Position numbers and translations under genes: made by a program
Notes under the pieces: model-generated
The model's database searches: none
What the model saw: the letters and a program-made list of their open reading frames with translations, nothing else
What the model was told of the DNA's origin: nothing
Assembly: GCA_028686565.1 (NCBI GenBank)
Contig: JAQUBU010000041.1
Coordinates: 1 to 13,501 of the forward strand
DNA: 13,501 nucleotides
Source of the DNA: Syntrophomonadaceae bacterium
GTDB lineage: Bacteria > Bacillota > Syntrophomonadia > Syntrophomonadales > Syntrophomonadaceae
Reading direction: 5' to 3'
Shown: positions 1 to 6,397 of the stretch, piece by piece
How the letters are laid out: each line of letters opens with the position of its first letter
Position numbering within the stretch: the first letter of the stretch is position 1

Positions 1-83
1 CCGAGGAGATAAACCATACCCGTGCCAAAATGGCCTTACAAAGAGCAATTGCCCGAATTAAGGCGGCACAAAAACCCATATAA
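1..83 (+). CDS. atpC: ATP synthase F1 epsilon subunit, C-terminal fragment
   Basis: Only the last 26 codons are present, reading from base 3 to a TAA at 81-83. The peptide contains RAKMALQRAIARIKA, the typical end of the second C-terminal helix of the F1 epsilon subunit. Epsilon sits in the central stalk of the membrane-bound F1Fo ATP synthase, and its C-terminal helices can inhibit ATP hydrolysis. The family assignment rests on this short stretch plus synteny: in B. subtilis and many clostridia, atpC is followed by the ywmB-murA-spoIID block seen here. A terminator follows directly, so this is the end of the atp operon. The N-terminal part lies outside the window. Confidence 0.88.
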   Translation, partial: EEINHTRAKMALQRAIARIKAAQKPI

Positions 84-101
84 TCACAATCATTAATATT
101 C

Positions 102-138
102 AAGCCGGAAGGATTTTAAATCCCTTCCGGCTTTGAAA
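102..138 (+). terminator. Rho-independent terminator of the atp operon
   Basis: An 11-bp perfect stem, AAGCCGGAAGG (102-112) with CCTTCCGGCTT (123-133), closes over a 10-nt AT-rich loop. It lies 18 bases after the atpC stop. The downstream T tract is short and interrupted (TTTGAAATTT), so termination may be partial. The 3' arm overlaps the -35 element of the next promoter. Confidence 0.75.
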
Positions 139-160
139 TTTATGTACAAAAAGATATAAT
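133..160 (+). promoter_or_regulatory. Sigma-A-type promoter for the small membrane-protein genes
   Basis: TTGAAA (133-138) and a consensus TATAAT (155-160) are separated by 16 bp. Transcription would start near base 167, about 50 bases before the first small gene. The match is 5/6 and 6/6 to the vegetative consensus. It lies directly after the atp terminator, so the small genes should have their own transcript. Confidence 0.75.
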
Positions 161-218
161 AGAATTTATAGAGAGAAAGAAGCGATATATTTTGGGAGGA
201 GTAAAATAAAATAATAAT

Positions 219-419
219 ATGAACAGTATGTTAAAGTATCTTATTATTATTACCTTGATGTACTATTTTTTGAAAGGAATCATCTATCTATTATTATGGC
301 ATACCACTAAAAAGGTACAGGAGCGTGCGCTTGAGGCGAAGGCCAAAGAAAAGGCCAAACAGGATTTAAAAAGGCAAATATGGGAAGATGAAGAAGAGGA
401 TGGGAATAACAGATGGTGA
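219..419 (+). CDS. Small membrane-anchored charged protein (66 aa), paralogue of the next gene
   Basis: Unrecognised family. Residues ~5-27 form one hydrophobic helix (LKYLIIITLMYYFLKGIIYL), followed by a highly charged segment (VQERALEAKAKEKAKQDL) likely to be helical, ending in an acidic patch (EDEEEDG). This suggests a single-pass protein with a cytoplasmic charged tail. The sequence around W-x-x-T-x-K-V-x-x-RALEAK is shared with the protein encoded at 454-735, so the two look like a tandem duplication. An in-frame stop at 207-209 limits the start to ATG 219 or ATG 228. The only clear Shine-Dalgarno site (GGGAGGA, 194-200) is unusually far away, at 18 nt. B. subtilis has a small membrane gene (ywzB, DUF1146) in this slot, but I see no convincing similarity to it. 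Confidence 0.72.
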   Translation: MNSMLKYLIIITLMYYFLKGIIYLLLWHTTKKVQERALEAKAKEKAKQDLKRQIWEDEEEDGNNRW

Positions 420-453
420 TAAAACAAGATAAAAGCAGATAGGGGGGAGCGTT

Positions 454-735
454 TTGAGAACAATGTTCCTTTTGCTTATCGGATTTGTTTTTGTAACCAC
501 CTTAATTTTTGCTGTATTAATATGGAAGCAAACTGTTAAGGTTGAGAAGAGAGCACTGGAAGCTAAACGCCGAAAAGAAGAGTACATGCAAAGAATGGAA
601 AAAGAAAGAGAAGAAGAAATTAAAAAAGAGCTTGAAATAGAGATGCAAAAAATGGCAAAGCAAAGGCTTGAAGAAGAAAGTGGTTCTCTTGCCGCAGATT
701 TGCCAATTGATAATGGAGATTTAAGTGAAGCTTAA
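454..735 (+). CDS. Small membrane-anchored coiled-coil protein (93 aa)
   Basis: Unrecognised family. A TTG start at 454 is supported by a strong AGGGGGGAG site (441-449) 4 nt upstream; ATG 463 is the alternative. Residues ~4-23 are a hydrophobic membrane segment. Residues ~28-76 are almost entirely K/E/R/M/Q with regular spacing, as expected of a long charged helix or coiled coil, and the C-terminus is acidic (LPIDNGDLSEA). The junction W-K-Q-T-V-K-V-E-K-RALEAK matches the same region of the 66-aa neighbour, which has a shorter helix. The gene lies 34 bases after that neighbour and is probably co-transcribed, with a strong terminator after it. Function is unknown. The topology would fit a scaffold or partner of a membrane complex, which is inference only. 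Confidence 0.75.
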   Translation: MRTMFLLLIGFVFVTTLIFAVLIWKQTVKVEKRALEAKRRKEEYMQRMEKEREEEIKKELEIEMQKMAKQRLEEESGSLAADLPIDNGDLSEA

Positions 736-756
736 AAAATATATGAATATATATGC

Positions 757-796
757 TCAATAAAAACCTGACTTTGTCAGGTTTTTATTGATTTTT
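757..796 (+). terminator. Strong Rho-independent terminator after the small-gene pair
   Basis: A 16-bp perfect inverted repeat (757-772 with 776-791) closes over a 3-nt TTT loop; the core is AACCTGAC/GTCAGGTT flanked by an A tract and a T tract. The T-rich arm and following TTTTTA make it a good terminator on the + strand, and its symmetry would allow it to act on the other strand too. Confidence 0.88.
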
Positions 797-878
797 ATAC
801 AGAACTTTTCCCATCGAAAGAATATTATGAACAAAGCTTGGTAAGAATCTAATTAGCAATTCATAGGGGGGAGAACTG

Positions 879-1622
879 ATGATAAAATCAGGTTTATATA
901 TAATAACTTTTATTATATTTTGTTCAATTGCCAATTTTATTACTGATTACACTATTGAAAAGGAAATAAAAAATAGATCACCATTTTACCTATCTTTTGC
1001 ATCAATCGGTGCAATTTCACTTGAATCTCGCTTGGATTGTTGGGCAAAAATAAATACACCAAGCACATCACAAGAATTAGAGGAAAAAATGATTTCTCTG
1101 CTGACTTATCTGGATTTGCCAATAAAACGTAAATTTCTGCAGTTTAAAGCAAATCAGGAAACGAAAACTCTAAATTATAAAGCTACAAAAAATAATCATA
1201 GTGTGAATTTAACTATTGGTACAGATTCCAAGAATAACAGCTATTATCTGCTTAGTTTTAAATATGGAAACAAATCACATATAGAAGAATATCAAAGAAT
1301 TATAAATAAATATGATAGTGATCTTAATTGGAATTACTATTACCAGTATTCAGGTGAAATAGGTGAGCAACTAGACCGGCTTTCTCAGCAAAAAGTTCTC
1401 GAAGTAGTAATGAAAAACTTCAACGCCAAGGATTCAGAAGTATTTAGGGATACGAAAAGGCTTGGCATGACTGGATTTAGTCCGACAATTAGCAATGTGT
1501 CGCCTGCGATAACAGATTCGGGCAAGAAATACAATATTGAGGCAGTGACTGAGAGTAACGCCAGGGATGGAAAAACCAGGGTTTATATAGGAGCTCCTTT
1601 TATAATGAAAAGCTATTGGTAA
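879..1622 (+). CDS. ywmB: YwmB family protein (TATA-box-binding-like fold)
   Basis: This 247-aa protein fits the YwmB family in length and place: YwmB precedes murA in B. subtilis and many spore-formers. Residues ~5-21 (GLYIITFIIFCSIANFI) form an uncleaved signal anchor or signal peptide, so the rest is probably extracytoplasmic. The family is described as having a fold like TATA-box binding protein; its biochemical role is not known to me. ATG 879 is preceded by AGGGGGGAG (865-873). The stop codon (1620-1622) overlaps the Shine-Dalgarno site of murA, so the two genes are very likely translated together. The C-terminal region (KKYNIEAVTESNARDGKTRVYIGAPFI) looks like the usual conserved end. 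The assignment leans on synteny, length and general pattern rather than a catalytic motif. Confidence 0.8.
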   Translation: MIKSGLYIITFIIFCSIANFITDYTIEKEIKNRSPFYLSFASIGAISLESRLDCWAKINTPSTSQELEEKMISLLTYLDLPIKRKFLQFKANQETKTLNYKATKNNHSVNLTIGTDSKNNSYYLLSFKYGNKSHIEEYQRIINKYDSDLNWNYYYQYSGEIGEQLDRLSQQKVLEVVMKNFNAKDSEVFRDTKRLGMTGFSPTISNVSPAITDSGKKYNIEAVTESNARDGKTRVYIGAPFIMKSYW

Positions 1623-1639
1623 GGAGGTGATGAAATAAT

Positions 1640-2881
1640 TTGGAGATGATAATAAACAATAAAGCAGAATTGAAAGGTGAAGTTGAAGTAAGTACGTCAA
1701 AAAACGCTATTCTACCAATACTAGCAGCTTCATTATTATGTGATGATGAAATTCAGATTAACAATGTTCCTATGATAAATGATGTTGGTATTATAATTCA
1801 GCTCATCAAATCGCTGGGAATTGAAGTTTGGGAGCAAAACAATACAGTAAGATTTATCGGTTCTATTGATGATAACGAGCCGCCTTATGAACTGGTTAGA
1901 CAAATAAGAGCATCATTTCTAATAATGGGACCACTGCTGGCCAGAAAAGGAATAGCACGCATATCATTACCAGGCGGCTGTGCAATAGGAAACCGGCCAA
2001 TAGATTTGCATTTAAAGGGTTTTGAGGCACTGGGGGCTAATATTAATCTTTCCTGCGGAGATATCATTGCCCGCGCACCGAAATTGGTTGGAAATCATAT
2101 CTATCTTGATTTTCCGAGTGTAGGAGCGACAGAAAATATTATTATGGCAGCAGCAATGGCGGAAGGAAAGACGTATATTGAAAATGCCGCTCTTGAGCCC
2201 GAGGTAGTTGATCTGGCTAATTTCATTAATAGCATGGGTGGAAAAGTAAATGGCGCAGGGAGCAACGTAATTAAGATTGAAGGAGTAAATAAGCTTCAGG
2301 GTACAAATTATACTTCCATACCGGACCGTATAGAAGCAGGTACTTTTATGGTTGCGGCGGCGGCAACAGGTGGAAATATATTAATAAAAAATATTATTCC
2401 GGAGCATTTAAAGGCAATAACTGCAAAATTGATAGAAACCGGTGCCGAAGTTGATGAAGAGGATAATCAAATATGGGTAAAAAGAATTGGAAGCATAAAA
2501 CCTGTATATATTAAAACTTTACCCTATCCTGGATTTCCTACTGACATGCAGGCACAATTCATGGCTTATCTGGGTTGTGCAGAAGGAAGCAGTGTTATCA
2601 GTGAATCAGTTTTTGAAAATCGATTTATGCATGTTCAAGAACTATTAAGAATGGGAGCAAAAATTAATACTGAAGGTAGAACCGCAATTATAAAAGGGAT
2701 TTCCAAACTAAGTGCAGCACATGTTAAAGCCACTGATTTACGAGCCGGGGCCGCTTTATTGATAGCAGGTCTAACAGCAGAGGGGTCAACCACTATAAGC
2801 AACAGCGAGCATATAGATCGAGGTTATGAAAATATTGTAGAAAAACTTAATAATCTGGGGGCAAGCATTAGAAGAATTTAG
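1640..2881 (+). CDS. murA: UDP-N-acetylglucosamine 1-carboxyvinyltransferase (MurA)
   Basis: MurA transfers enolpyruvate from phosphoenolpyruvate to UDP-GlcNAc, the first committed step of peptidoglycan synthesis in the cytoplasm. The 413-aa length matches the family. Diagnostic residues are visible: the substrate-binding Lys21-Asn22 pair (STSKNAILPILAA), the catalytic loop GGCAIGNRPIDLHLKG with Cys114 (the fosfomycin-target cysteine) and Arg119, and Asp302 in FPTDMQAQF. The two-fold EPSP-synthase-like repeat architecture is intact. The likely start is TTG 1640, 9 nt after a perfect AAGGAGGTGA site (1621-1630) that overlaps the ywmB stop; ATG 1646 is the alternative. Cys114 suggests fosfomycin sensitivity at the target level (inference). 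Its position before spoIID matches the B. subtilis murAA locus. Confidence 0.97.
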   Translation: MEMIINNKAELKGEVEVSTSKNAILPILAASLLCDDEIQINNVPMINDVGIIIQLIKSLGIEVWEQNNTVRFIGSIDDNEPPYELVRQIRASFLIMGPLLARKGIARISLPGGCAIGNRPIDLHLKGFEALGANINLSCGDIIARAPKLVGNHIYLDFPSVGATENIIMAAAMAEGKTYIENAALEPEVVDLANFINSMGGKVNGAGSNVIKIEGVNKLQGTNYTSIPDRIEAGTFMVAAAATGGNILIKNIIPEHLKAITAKLIETGAEVDEEDNQIWVKRIGSIKPVYIKTLPYPGFPTDMQAQFMAYLGCAEGSSVISESVFENRFMHVQELLRMGAKINTEGRTAIIKGISKLSAAHVKATDLRAGAALLIAGLTAEGSTTISNSEHIDRGYENIVEKLNNLGASIRRI

Positions 2882-2913
2882 AAAGAACCTGGTATCAAAA
2901 TCAGGTTCTTTTA
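2882..2913 (+). terminator. Probable terminator after murA
   Basis: AAAGAACCTG (2882-2891) pairs perfectly with CAGGTTCTTT (2902-2911) over a 10-nt loop, starting right after the murA stop and ending in TTTT. It separates murA from spoIID, which fits vegetative expression of the former and sporulation-specific expression of the latter. Confidence 0.7.
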
Positions 2914-2995
2914 ATATTATTGACTAGAGAAGTGAGGGATTAGGAGTGACGGGTAAGGGGCAGTAAACGCAGCTTTCCTCAGTCGTAATATCCTT

Positions 2996-3970
2996 ATGAT
3001 TGTTATAATAGGTGGTTATGCTTTGCGAAGTTGGAGGGTCAAAAGGAAAAAATATCTGTTAATTATAATACCTTTAATAATTGCTTTTTGTTTCTTTAAC
3101 ATTAAGAGCTGTGAAAAAAATATCTCGATCAAACAAAATCCTAAAATAAAACTATATTTAAGCAAAGAAAAGCGAGTGATCGAGCTTCCTCTGGAAGAGT
3201 ATATAACAGGGACGGTAGCCGCAGAAATGCCGGCTAGTTTTGATTTACAAGCTTTAAAAGCGCAGGCAGTTGCTGCCCGCAGTTATACTATTAAGAAGAT
3301 TCTAAGCGAAAAGGCATACCCATTAGGTGCTGATGTTGCTGATGATATCAATAGTTGTCAAGCATATATTTCCAAGGAAGAATACGCGCGCAGAAATCCC
3401 CAAAACTATGAGCCTTTATGGGATAAAGTTCGTCAGGCTGTTGAGGAAACAGCGGGACAAATTATGGTATATAAAGGGGAAGTAATTGATGCGCTGTACC
3501 ATTCAACTTGTGGCGGCAGCACCGAAAGTGCAGCTGATGCATGGGGGCAGGATGTATCCTATTTGCGCTCGGTTAAGTGCAGCTATTGCCAGGAATCAAA
3601 TAAATACCAGACCTGCCAGGTTTTTTCCCAGCATGATCTAAGGCTAATTCCTGGGGTTAATACGGATAAAAAGACAATAATCAAAATCAGCGCAAAAAGT
3701 GCTACAGGAAGAGTCAAGAAGCTTGAAATTAATGGAATTACTATCAGCGGAGAAAAATTTCGCAATGCTCTAAATTTACCTTCAACTAATTGGGAATTTA
3801 AAAGTGAGAAAGATAAACTGATAATTAACAGCAGAGGCTATGGTCACGGATTAGGCCTTTGTCAATACGGGGCTGATGGTATGGCCAAAGCCGGGGAGAA
3901 TTATCGCGGAATTTTAAAACACTACTACAGTAATATCGATTTTTACCAGTTGCAATGGAAAAAGGACTAA
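2996..3970 (+). CDS. spoIID: Stage II sporulation protein D (SpoIID), lytic transglycosylase
   Basis: SpoIID cleaves peptidoglycan glycan strands without water during engulfment of the forespore, acting with SpoIIP and SpoIIM at the mother-cell membrane. Residues ~20-34 (YLLIIIPLIIAFCFF) form the membrane anchor. The catalytic motif EEYITGTVAAEMPASF places the expected catalytic glutamate at E77, followed by the conserved LKAQAVAARSYT. A conserved HSTCGGSTESA segment, a Cys pair (KCSYC) and the C-terminal GYGHGLGLCQYGADGMAKAG signature are present, so the domain is complete. The start is uncertain. ATG 2996 has no visible ribosome site, whereas in-frame TTG 3023 has AGGTGG (3010-3015) 7 nt upstream and would give a 315-aa protein beginning just before the RVKRKK membrane flank; I favour TTG 3023 but give the longest frame. 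Confidence 0.94.
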   Translation: MIVIIGGYALRSWRVKRKKYLLIIIPLIIAFCFFNIKSCEKNISIKQNPKIKLYLSKEKRVIELPLEEYITGTVAAEMPASFDLQALKAQAVAARSYTIKKILSEKAYPLGADVADDINSCQAYISKEEYARRNPQNYEPLWDKVRQAVEETAGQIMVYKGEVIDALYHSTCGGSTESAADAWGQDVSYLRSVKCSYCQESNKYQTCQVFSQHDLRLIPGVNTDKKTIIKISAKSATGRVKKLEINGITISGEKFRNALNLPSTNWEFKSEKDKLIINSRGYGHGLGLCQYGADGMAKAGENYRGILKHYYSNIDFYQLQWKKD

Positions 3971-3986
3971 AGAGCTTAAAAATCAA

Positions 3987-4030
3987 GGGGCATTTCTATT
4001 AGGGGATGCCCTATACTTATTTTGCTTTTT
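3987..4030 (+). terminator. Possible weak terminator between spoIID and spoIIID
   Basis: GGGCAT (3988-3993) pairs with ATGCCC (4006-4011), with one G-T extension and a 12-nt loop, followed at a distance by TTTTGCTTTTT. The stem is short and the T tract starts late, so this may be weak or fortuitous. Confidence 0.35.
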
Positions 4031-4089
4031 GTTCTTTAGCCTCACCAAGGTGAATATATTTTTAAAAAGTTAACTTGGGGAGGAAAAGC

Positions 4090-4344
4090 ATGCAAAACTA
4101 TATTAGAAAACGTGCGGTTAAAATAGCAAAATATATTTTGCAAACCTCAAATACAGTAAGGCAGACAGCTGAGGTATTCGGCATAAGTAAATCAACAGTA
4201 CACAAAGATGTGGCTGAAAGACTCCCGCGGATAAACCAGGAACTAGCGGAACAAGTAAAATCTGTTTTGGATAAAAACAAGTCGGAACGACATATTCGAG
4301 GAGGTGAAGCAACCCGGCAAAAATATGCCTGTATTCACAGTTAA
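4090..4344 (+). CDS. spoIIID: Sporulation transcriptional regulator SpoIIID
   Basis: SpoIIID is the small DNA-binding regulator of the mother cell that tunes the sigma-E regulon in spore-formers. The 84-aa protein matches the family along its length: MQNYIRKRAVKIAKYILQT at the N-terminus, a helix-turn-helix at residues ~23-42 (VRQTAEVFGISKSTVHKDV), ERLPRIN, and the basic C-terminal RHIRGGEATRQKY that also contacts DNA. I start it at ATG 4090, preceded by GGGGAGGA (4077-4084). A longer frame beginning at TTG 4075 would translate the ribosome site itself and is unlikely. It stands alone between spoIID and mbl, 119 bases from spoIID, with no spoIIQ in between. I could not identify a convincing sigma-E promoter. 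Confidence 0.96.
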   Translation: MQNYIRKRAVKIAKYILQTSNTVRQTAEVFGISKSTVHKDVAERLPRINQELAEQVKSVLDKNKSERHIRGGEATRQKYACIHS

Positions 4345-4430
4345 TAATCGATAAAATAAAATAAATGGCAATTAAGGCGGATTAAAGGTAGAATAACTGT
4401 ATATTATATTTGGGGAGGCCTTTAAAATAA

Positions 4431-5459
4431 ATGTGGTTTACAGAAGATATAGGTATTGATTTAGGTACCGCAAGTGTATTGGTTTTTAAGAAGAACAAGG
4501 GAATTGTGCTCCACGAACCTTCTGTGGTCGCCATAGATAAAAATACTAATCGGGTAATTGCTGTAGGAGAAGAAGCCAGGCAAATGCTGGGCAGAACACC
4601 AGGTCATATAGTGGCAATAAGGCCTTTAAAAGAAGGGGTTATTGCTGATTACGATACTACCGAAAAGATGTTGACCTATTTTATTCGCAAGGTTATTGGC
4701 AGGTCGTTTTTCTTTAAACCTCGGGTAATTGCTTGCATACCTACGGGAGCAACAGATGTCGAAGAACGTGCGGTGAGACAAGCGACATTGTCGTCTGGCG
4801 CGCGTCAGGCCTTTATAATCGAAGAGCCGGTTGCAGCAGCACTGGGAGCGGGCATAGATATTTCGGAAGCTACCGGTCATATGGTCGTTGACATCGGCGG
4901 TGGTACTTCCGATATTGCAGTATTGTCATTAGGCGGAATTGTGTGTAATACTTCACTTCGGGTCGGAGGGGACAAGTTCGATGAGGCGATAATTCGTTAT
5001 ATACGTCGTGAATATAATTTAATGATTGGAGACCGTACTGCTGAAGAGATAAAAATGAGGATAGGTACGGCTTTTGTTAGTAATGACAAGCATGACCGTT
5101 TTATGCATGTAAGAGGACGGGATCTCGTAAGCGGCCTGCCTAAAACCATAAAAATCACCTCCCGGGAAAGCTGGGAAGCTTTGCAGGAACCTGTCGCGGC
5201 GGTAATCGAAGGAGTTAAAAAAGTGCTGGAAATAACTCCGCCGGAATTAGCTGCCGATATTGTAAATAACGGTATTGTTATGACCGGAGGTGGATCACTC
5301 CTTGAAGGTTTGGATCTGTTGCTGTCGAATGAGACCAATCTGCCGGTACATATAGCTGAAGATGCAATTTCCTGTGTAGCTATGGGCACCGGCAAAGTGC
5401 TGAATGAAATGAAGGTATTGAGCAACTCCAAAAATCGTGGAGCTAAAAGGGTCTTTTAA
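4431..5459 (+). CDS. mbl: MreB/Mbl family actin-like rod-shape protein
   Basis: This 342-aa bacterial actin polymerises under the membrane and guides lateral peptidoglycan synthesis. Actin-fold nucleotide motifs are intact: phosphate 1 IGIDLGTASVLVF (residues ~7-19), phosphate 2 MVVDIGGGTSDIAVLSLGG (~151-169) and the adenosine loop GIVMTGGGSLLEGLD (~283-297). VACIPTGATDVEERAV and IIEEPVAAALGAGI are also typical MreB segments. Its place after spoIIID and before a flagellar rod gene is that of B. subtilis mbl, so the mbl paralogue is favoured over mreB (which usually precedes mreCD); no mreC or mreD is present. ATG 4431 has GGGGAGG (4412-4418) 12 nt upstream, a rather long spacing. The N-terminus MWFTEDIGID matches the short start usual for the family. 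Confidence 0.95.
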   Translation: MWFTEDIGIDLGTASVLVFKKNKGIVLHEPSVVAIDKNTNRVIAVGEEARQMLGRTPGHIVAIRPLKEGVIADYDTTEKMLTYFIRKVIGRSFFFKPRVIACIPTGATDVEERAVRQATLSSGARQAFIIEEPVAAALGAGIDISEATGHMVVDIGGGTSDIAVLSLGGIVCNTSLRVGGDKFDEAIIRYIRREYNLMIGDRTAEEIKMRIGTAFVSNDKHDRFMHVRGRDLVSGLPKTIKITSRESWEALQEPVAAVIEGVKKVLEITPPELAADIVNNGIVMTGGGSLLEGLDLLLSNETNLPVHIAEDAISCVAMGTGKVLNEMKVLSNSKNRGAKRVF

Positions 5460-5471
5460 TTAAAGTTGCTG

Positions 5472-5500
5472 GTCCTGGCTTACGATAAATAATTCAGGAC
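5472..5500 (+). repeat. Short inverted repeat in the mbl-flgG gap
   Basis: GTCCTG (5472-5477) pairs perfectly with CAGGAC (5495-5500) over a 17-nt loop in the 65-base gap. No T tract follows, so it is not a canonical terminator; it could be an RNA hairpin upstream of the next ribosome site or a chance match. Confidence 0.35.
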
Positions 5501-5524
5501 ATTGTAAATTGTGGAGGTAGTATT

Positions 5525-6298
5525 TTGATCAAGGGATTATATACAGCCGGATCAGGAATGATGCTGCAAATGGCCAGACAGGATGTAGTGGCAAATAATC
5601 TGGCCAATGTTAACACCACCGGTTTCAAAAAAAACGTGGCCGTTGCTAAAGCATTTCCGAACATGCTTATGAGCCGTTTAGGAGAAGTGAAAGAAAACGC
5701 CAGCGGGCAACGGGTGAATGTGCCTATCGAAGAAATCGGTCCCTTGGGTACGGGAGCTGCTGTCAGCGGAATATATACTGACTTTGACAATAATAATATA
5801 AAACAAACAGAAAACCCAACCGATGTCGCTATAATCAAGGAAGGGTACTTTGTAGTACAGACACCGGACGGGCAGCGTTTCACCCGCAGCGGGGAATTCA
5901 AAATTAATAGTGAGCGCATGCTTACCACCAATCAGGGTTATCAGGTACTGGATACTAATGATTCGCCTATCGAAGTTGACGGAGAATTGCTGATTGATGG
6001 CGAGGGAAATATAAGCATAAATGGGGAGAATGTCAGCAAGCTCAAAATCGTCAATTTTACTAATTTGCAGAATCTCGAGAGGTTAGGAGATACTCTGGTT
6101 AACTCCGACGAAATTCCGGTTGAGGTAGAAAAACCTGAAATATTGCAAGGCTACATTGAGCAGTCCAACGTAAATGCTGTAAAAGAAATGGTAACGCTTA
6201 TAACAGTGGTAAGAGCATATGAATCTTTACAAAAGATGGTTCAGGCAGAAGATGAGCTTAACGAAGTTGCAATTAATCAGGTTGGCAGTATAACCTAG
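5525..6298 (+). CDS. flgG: Flagellar hook-basal body rod protein, FlgF/FlgG family (FlhO/FlhP-like)
   Basis: This 257-aa protein has the two halves of the rod family: the N-terminal flagellar rod motif GLYTAGSGMMLQMARQDVVANNLANVNTTGFKK (in part) at residues ~4-35, and the C-terminal SNVNAVKEMVTLITVVRAYE region (~214-233) that forms the coiled-coil core with the N-terminus. FlgF and FlgG build the proximal and distal rod through the cell wall, exported by the flagellar type III system. I cannot separate FlgF from FlgG with certainty; length and motifs fit either. The start is TTG 5525, with GGAGGT (5513-5518) 6 nt upstream. In B. subtilis, mbl is followed by two such genes (flhO and flhP); only one is present here. 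A clear terminator follows the stop. Confidence 0.93.
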   Translation: MIKGLYTAGSGMMLQMARQDVVANNLANVNTTGFKKNVAVAKAFPNMLMSRLGEVKENASGQRVNVPIEEIGPLGTGAAVSGIYTDFDNNNIKQTENPTDVAIIKEGYFVVQTPDGQRFTRSGEFKINSERMLTTNQGYQVLDTNDSPIEVDGELLIDGEGNISINGENVSKLKIVNFTNLQNLERLGDTLVNSDEIPVEVEKPEILQGYIEQSNVNAVKEMVTLITVVRAYESLQKMVQAEDELNEVAINQVGSIT

Positions 6299-6306
6299 GC
6301 TAAAGT

Positions 6307-6329
6307 ACCCGCCGTAAGGCGGGTTTTTT
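6307..6329 (+). terminator. Rho-independent terminator after the rod gene
   Basis: CCCGCC (6308-6313) and GGCGGG (6318-6323) form a 6-bp all-GC stem over a GTAA tetraloop, followed by six Ts (6324-6329). It ends the mbl-flgG transcription unit 10 bases after the stop. Confidence 0.92.
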
Positions 6330-6397
6330 AATGAATAATTGAAGTAAAGAAGGAAAATGACTAGAGAAAACTAAATATAGATAAGTATCTGCAAATT

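Noticed and set aside
4075..4089. Longer SpoIIID start at TTG 4075
   Set aside because: It would translate the GGGGAGGA ribosome site, and SpoIIID proteins begin at the M-x-x-Y-I motif encoded from 4090.
4997..5431. 144-codon open frame on the minus strand
   Set aside because: It lies wholly inside mbl, has no ribosome site, and its composition is that expected of an antisense frame of a conserved gene.
5494..5931. 145-codon open frame on the minus strand
   Set aside because: It is antisense to the strongly supported flagellar rod gene and has no recognisable protein features.
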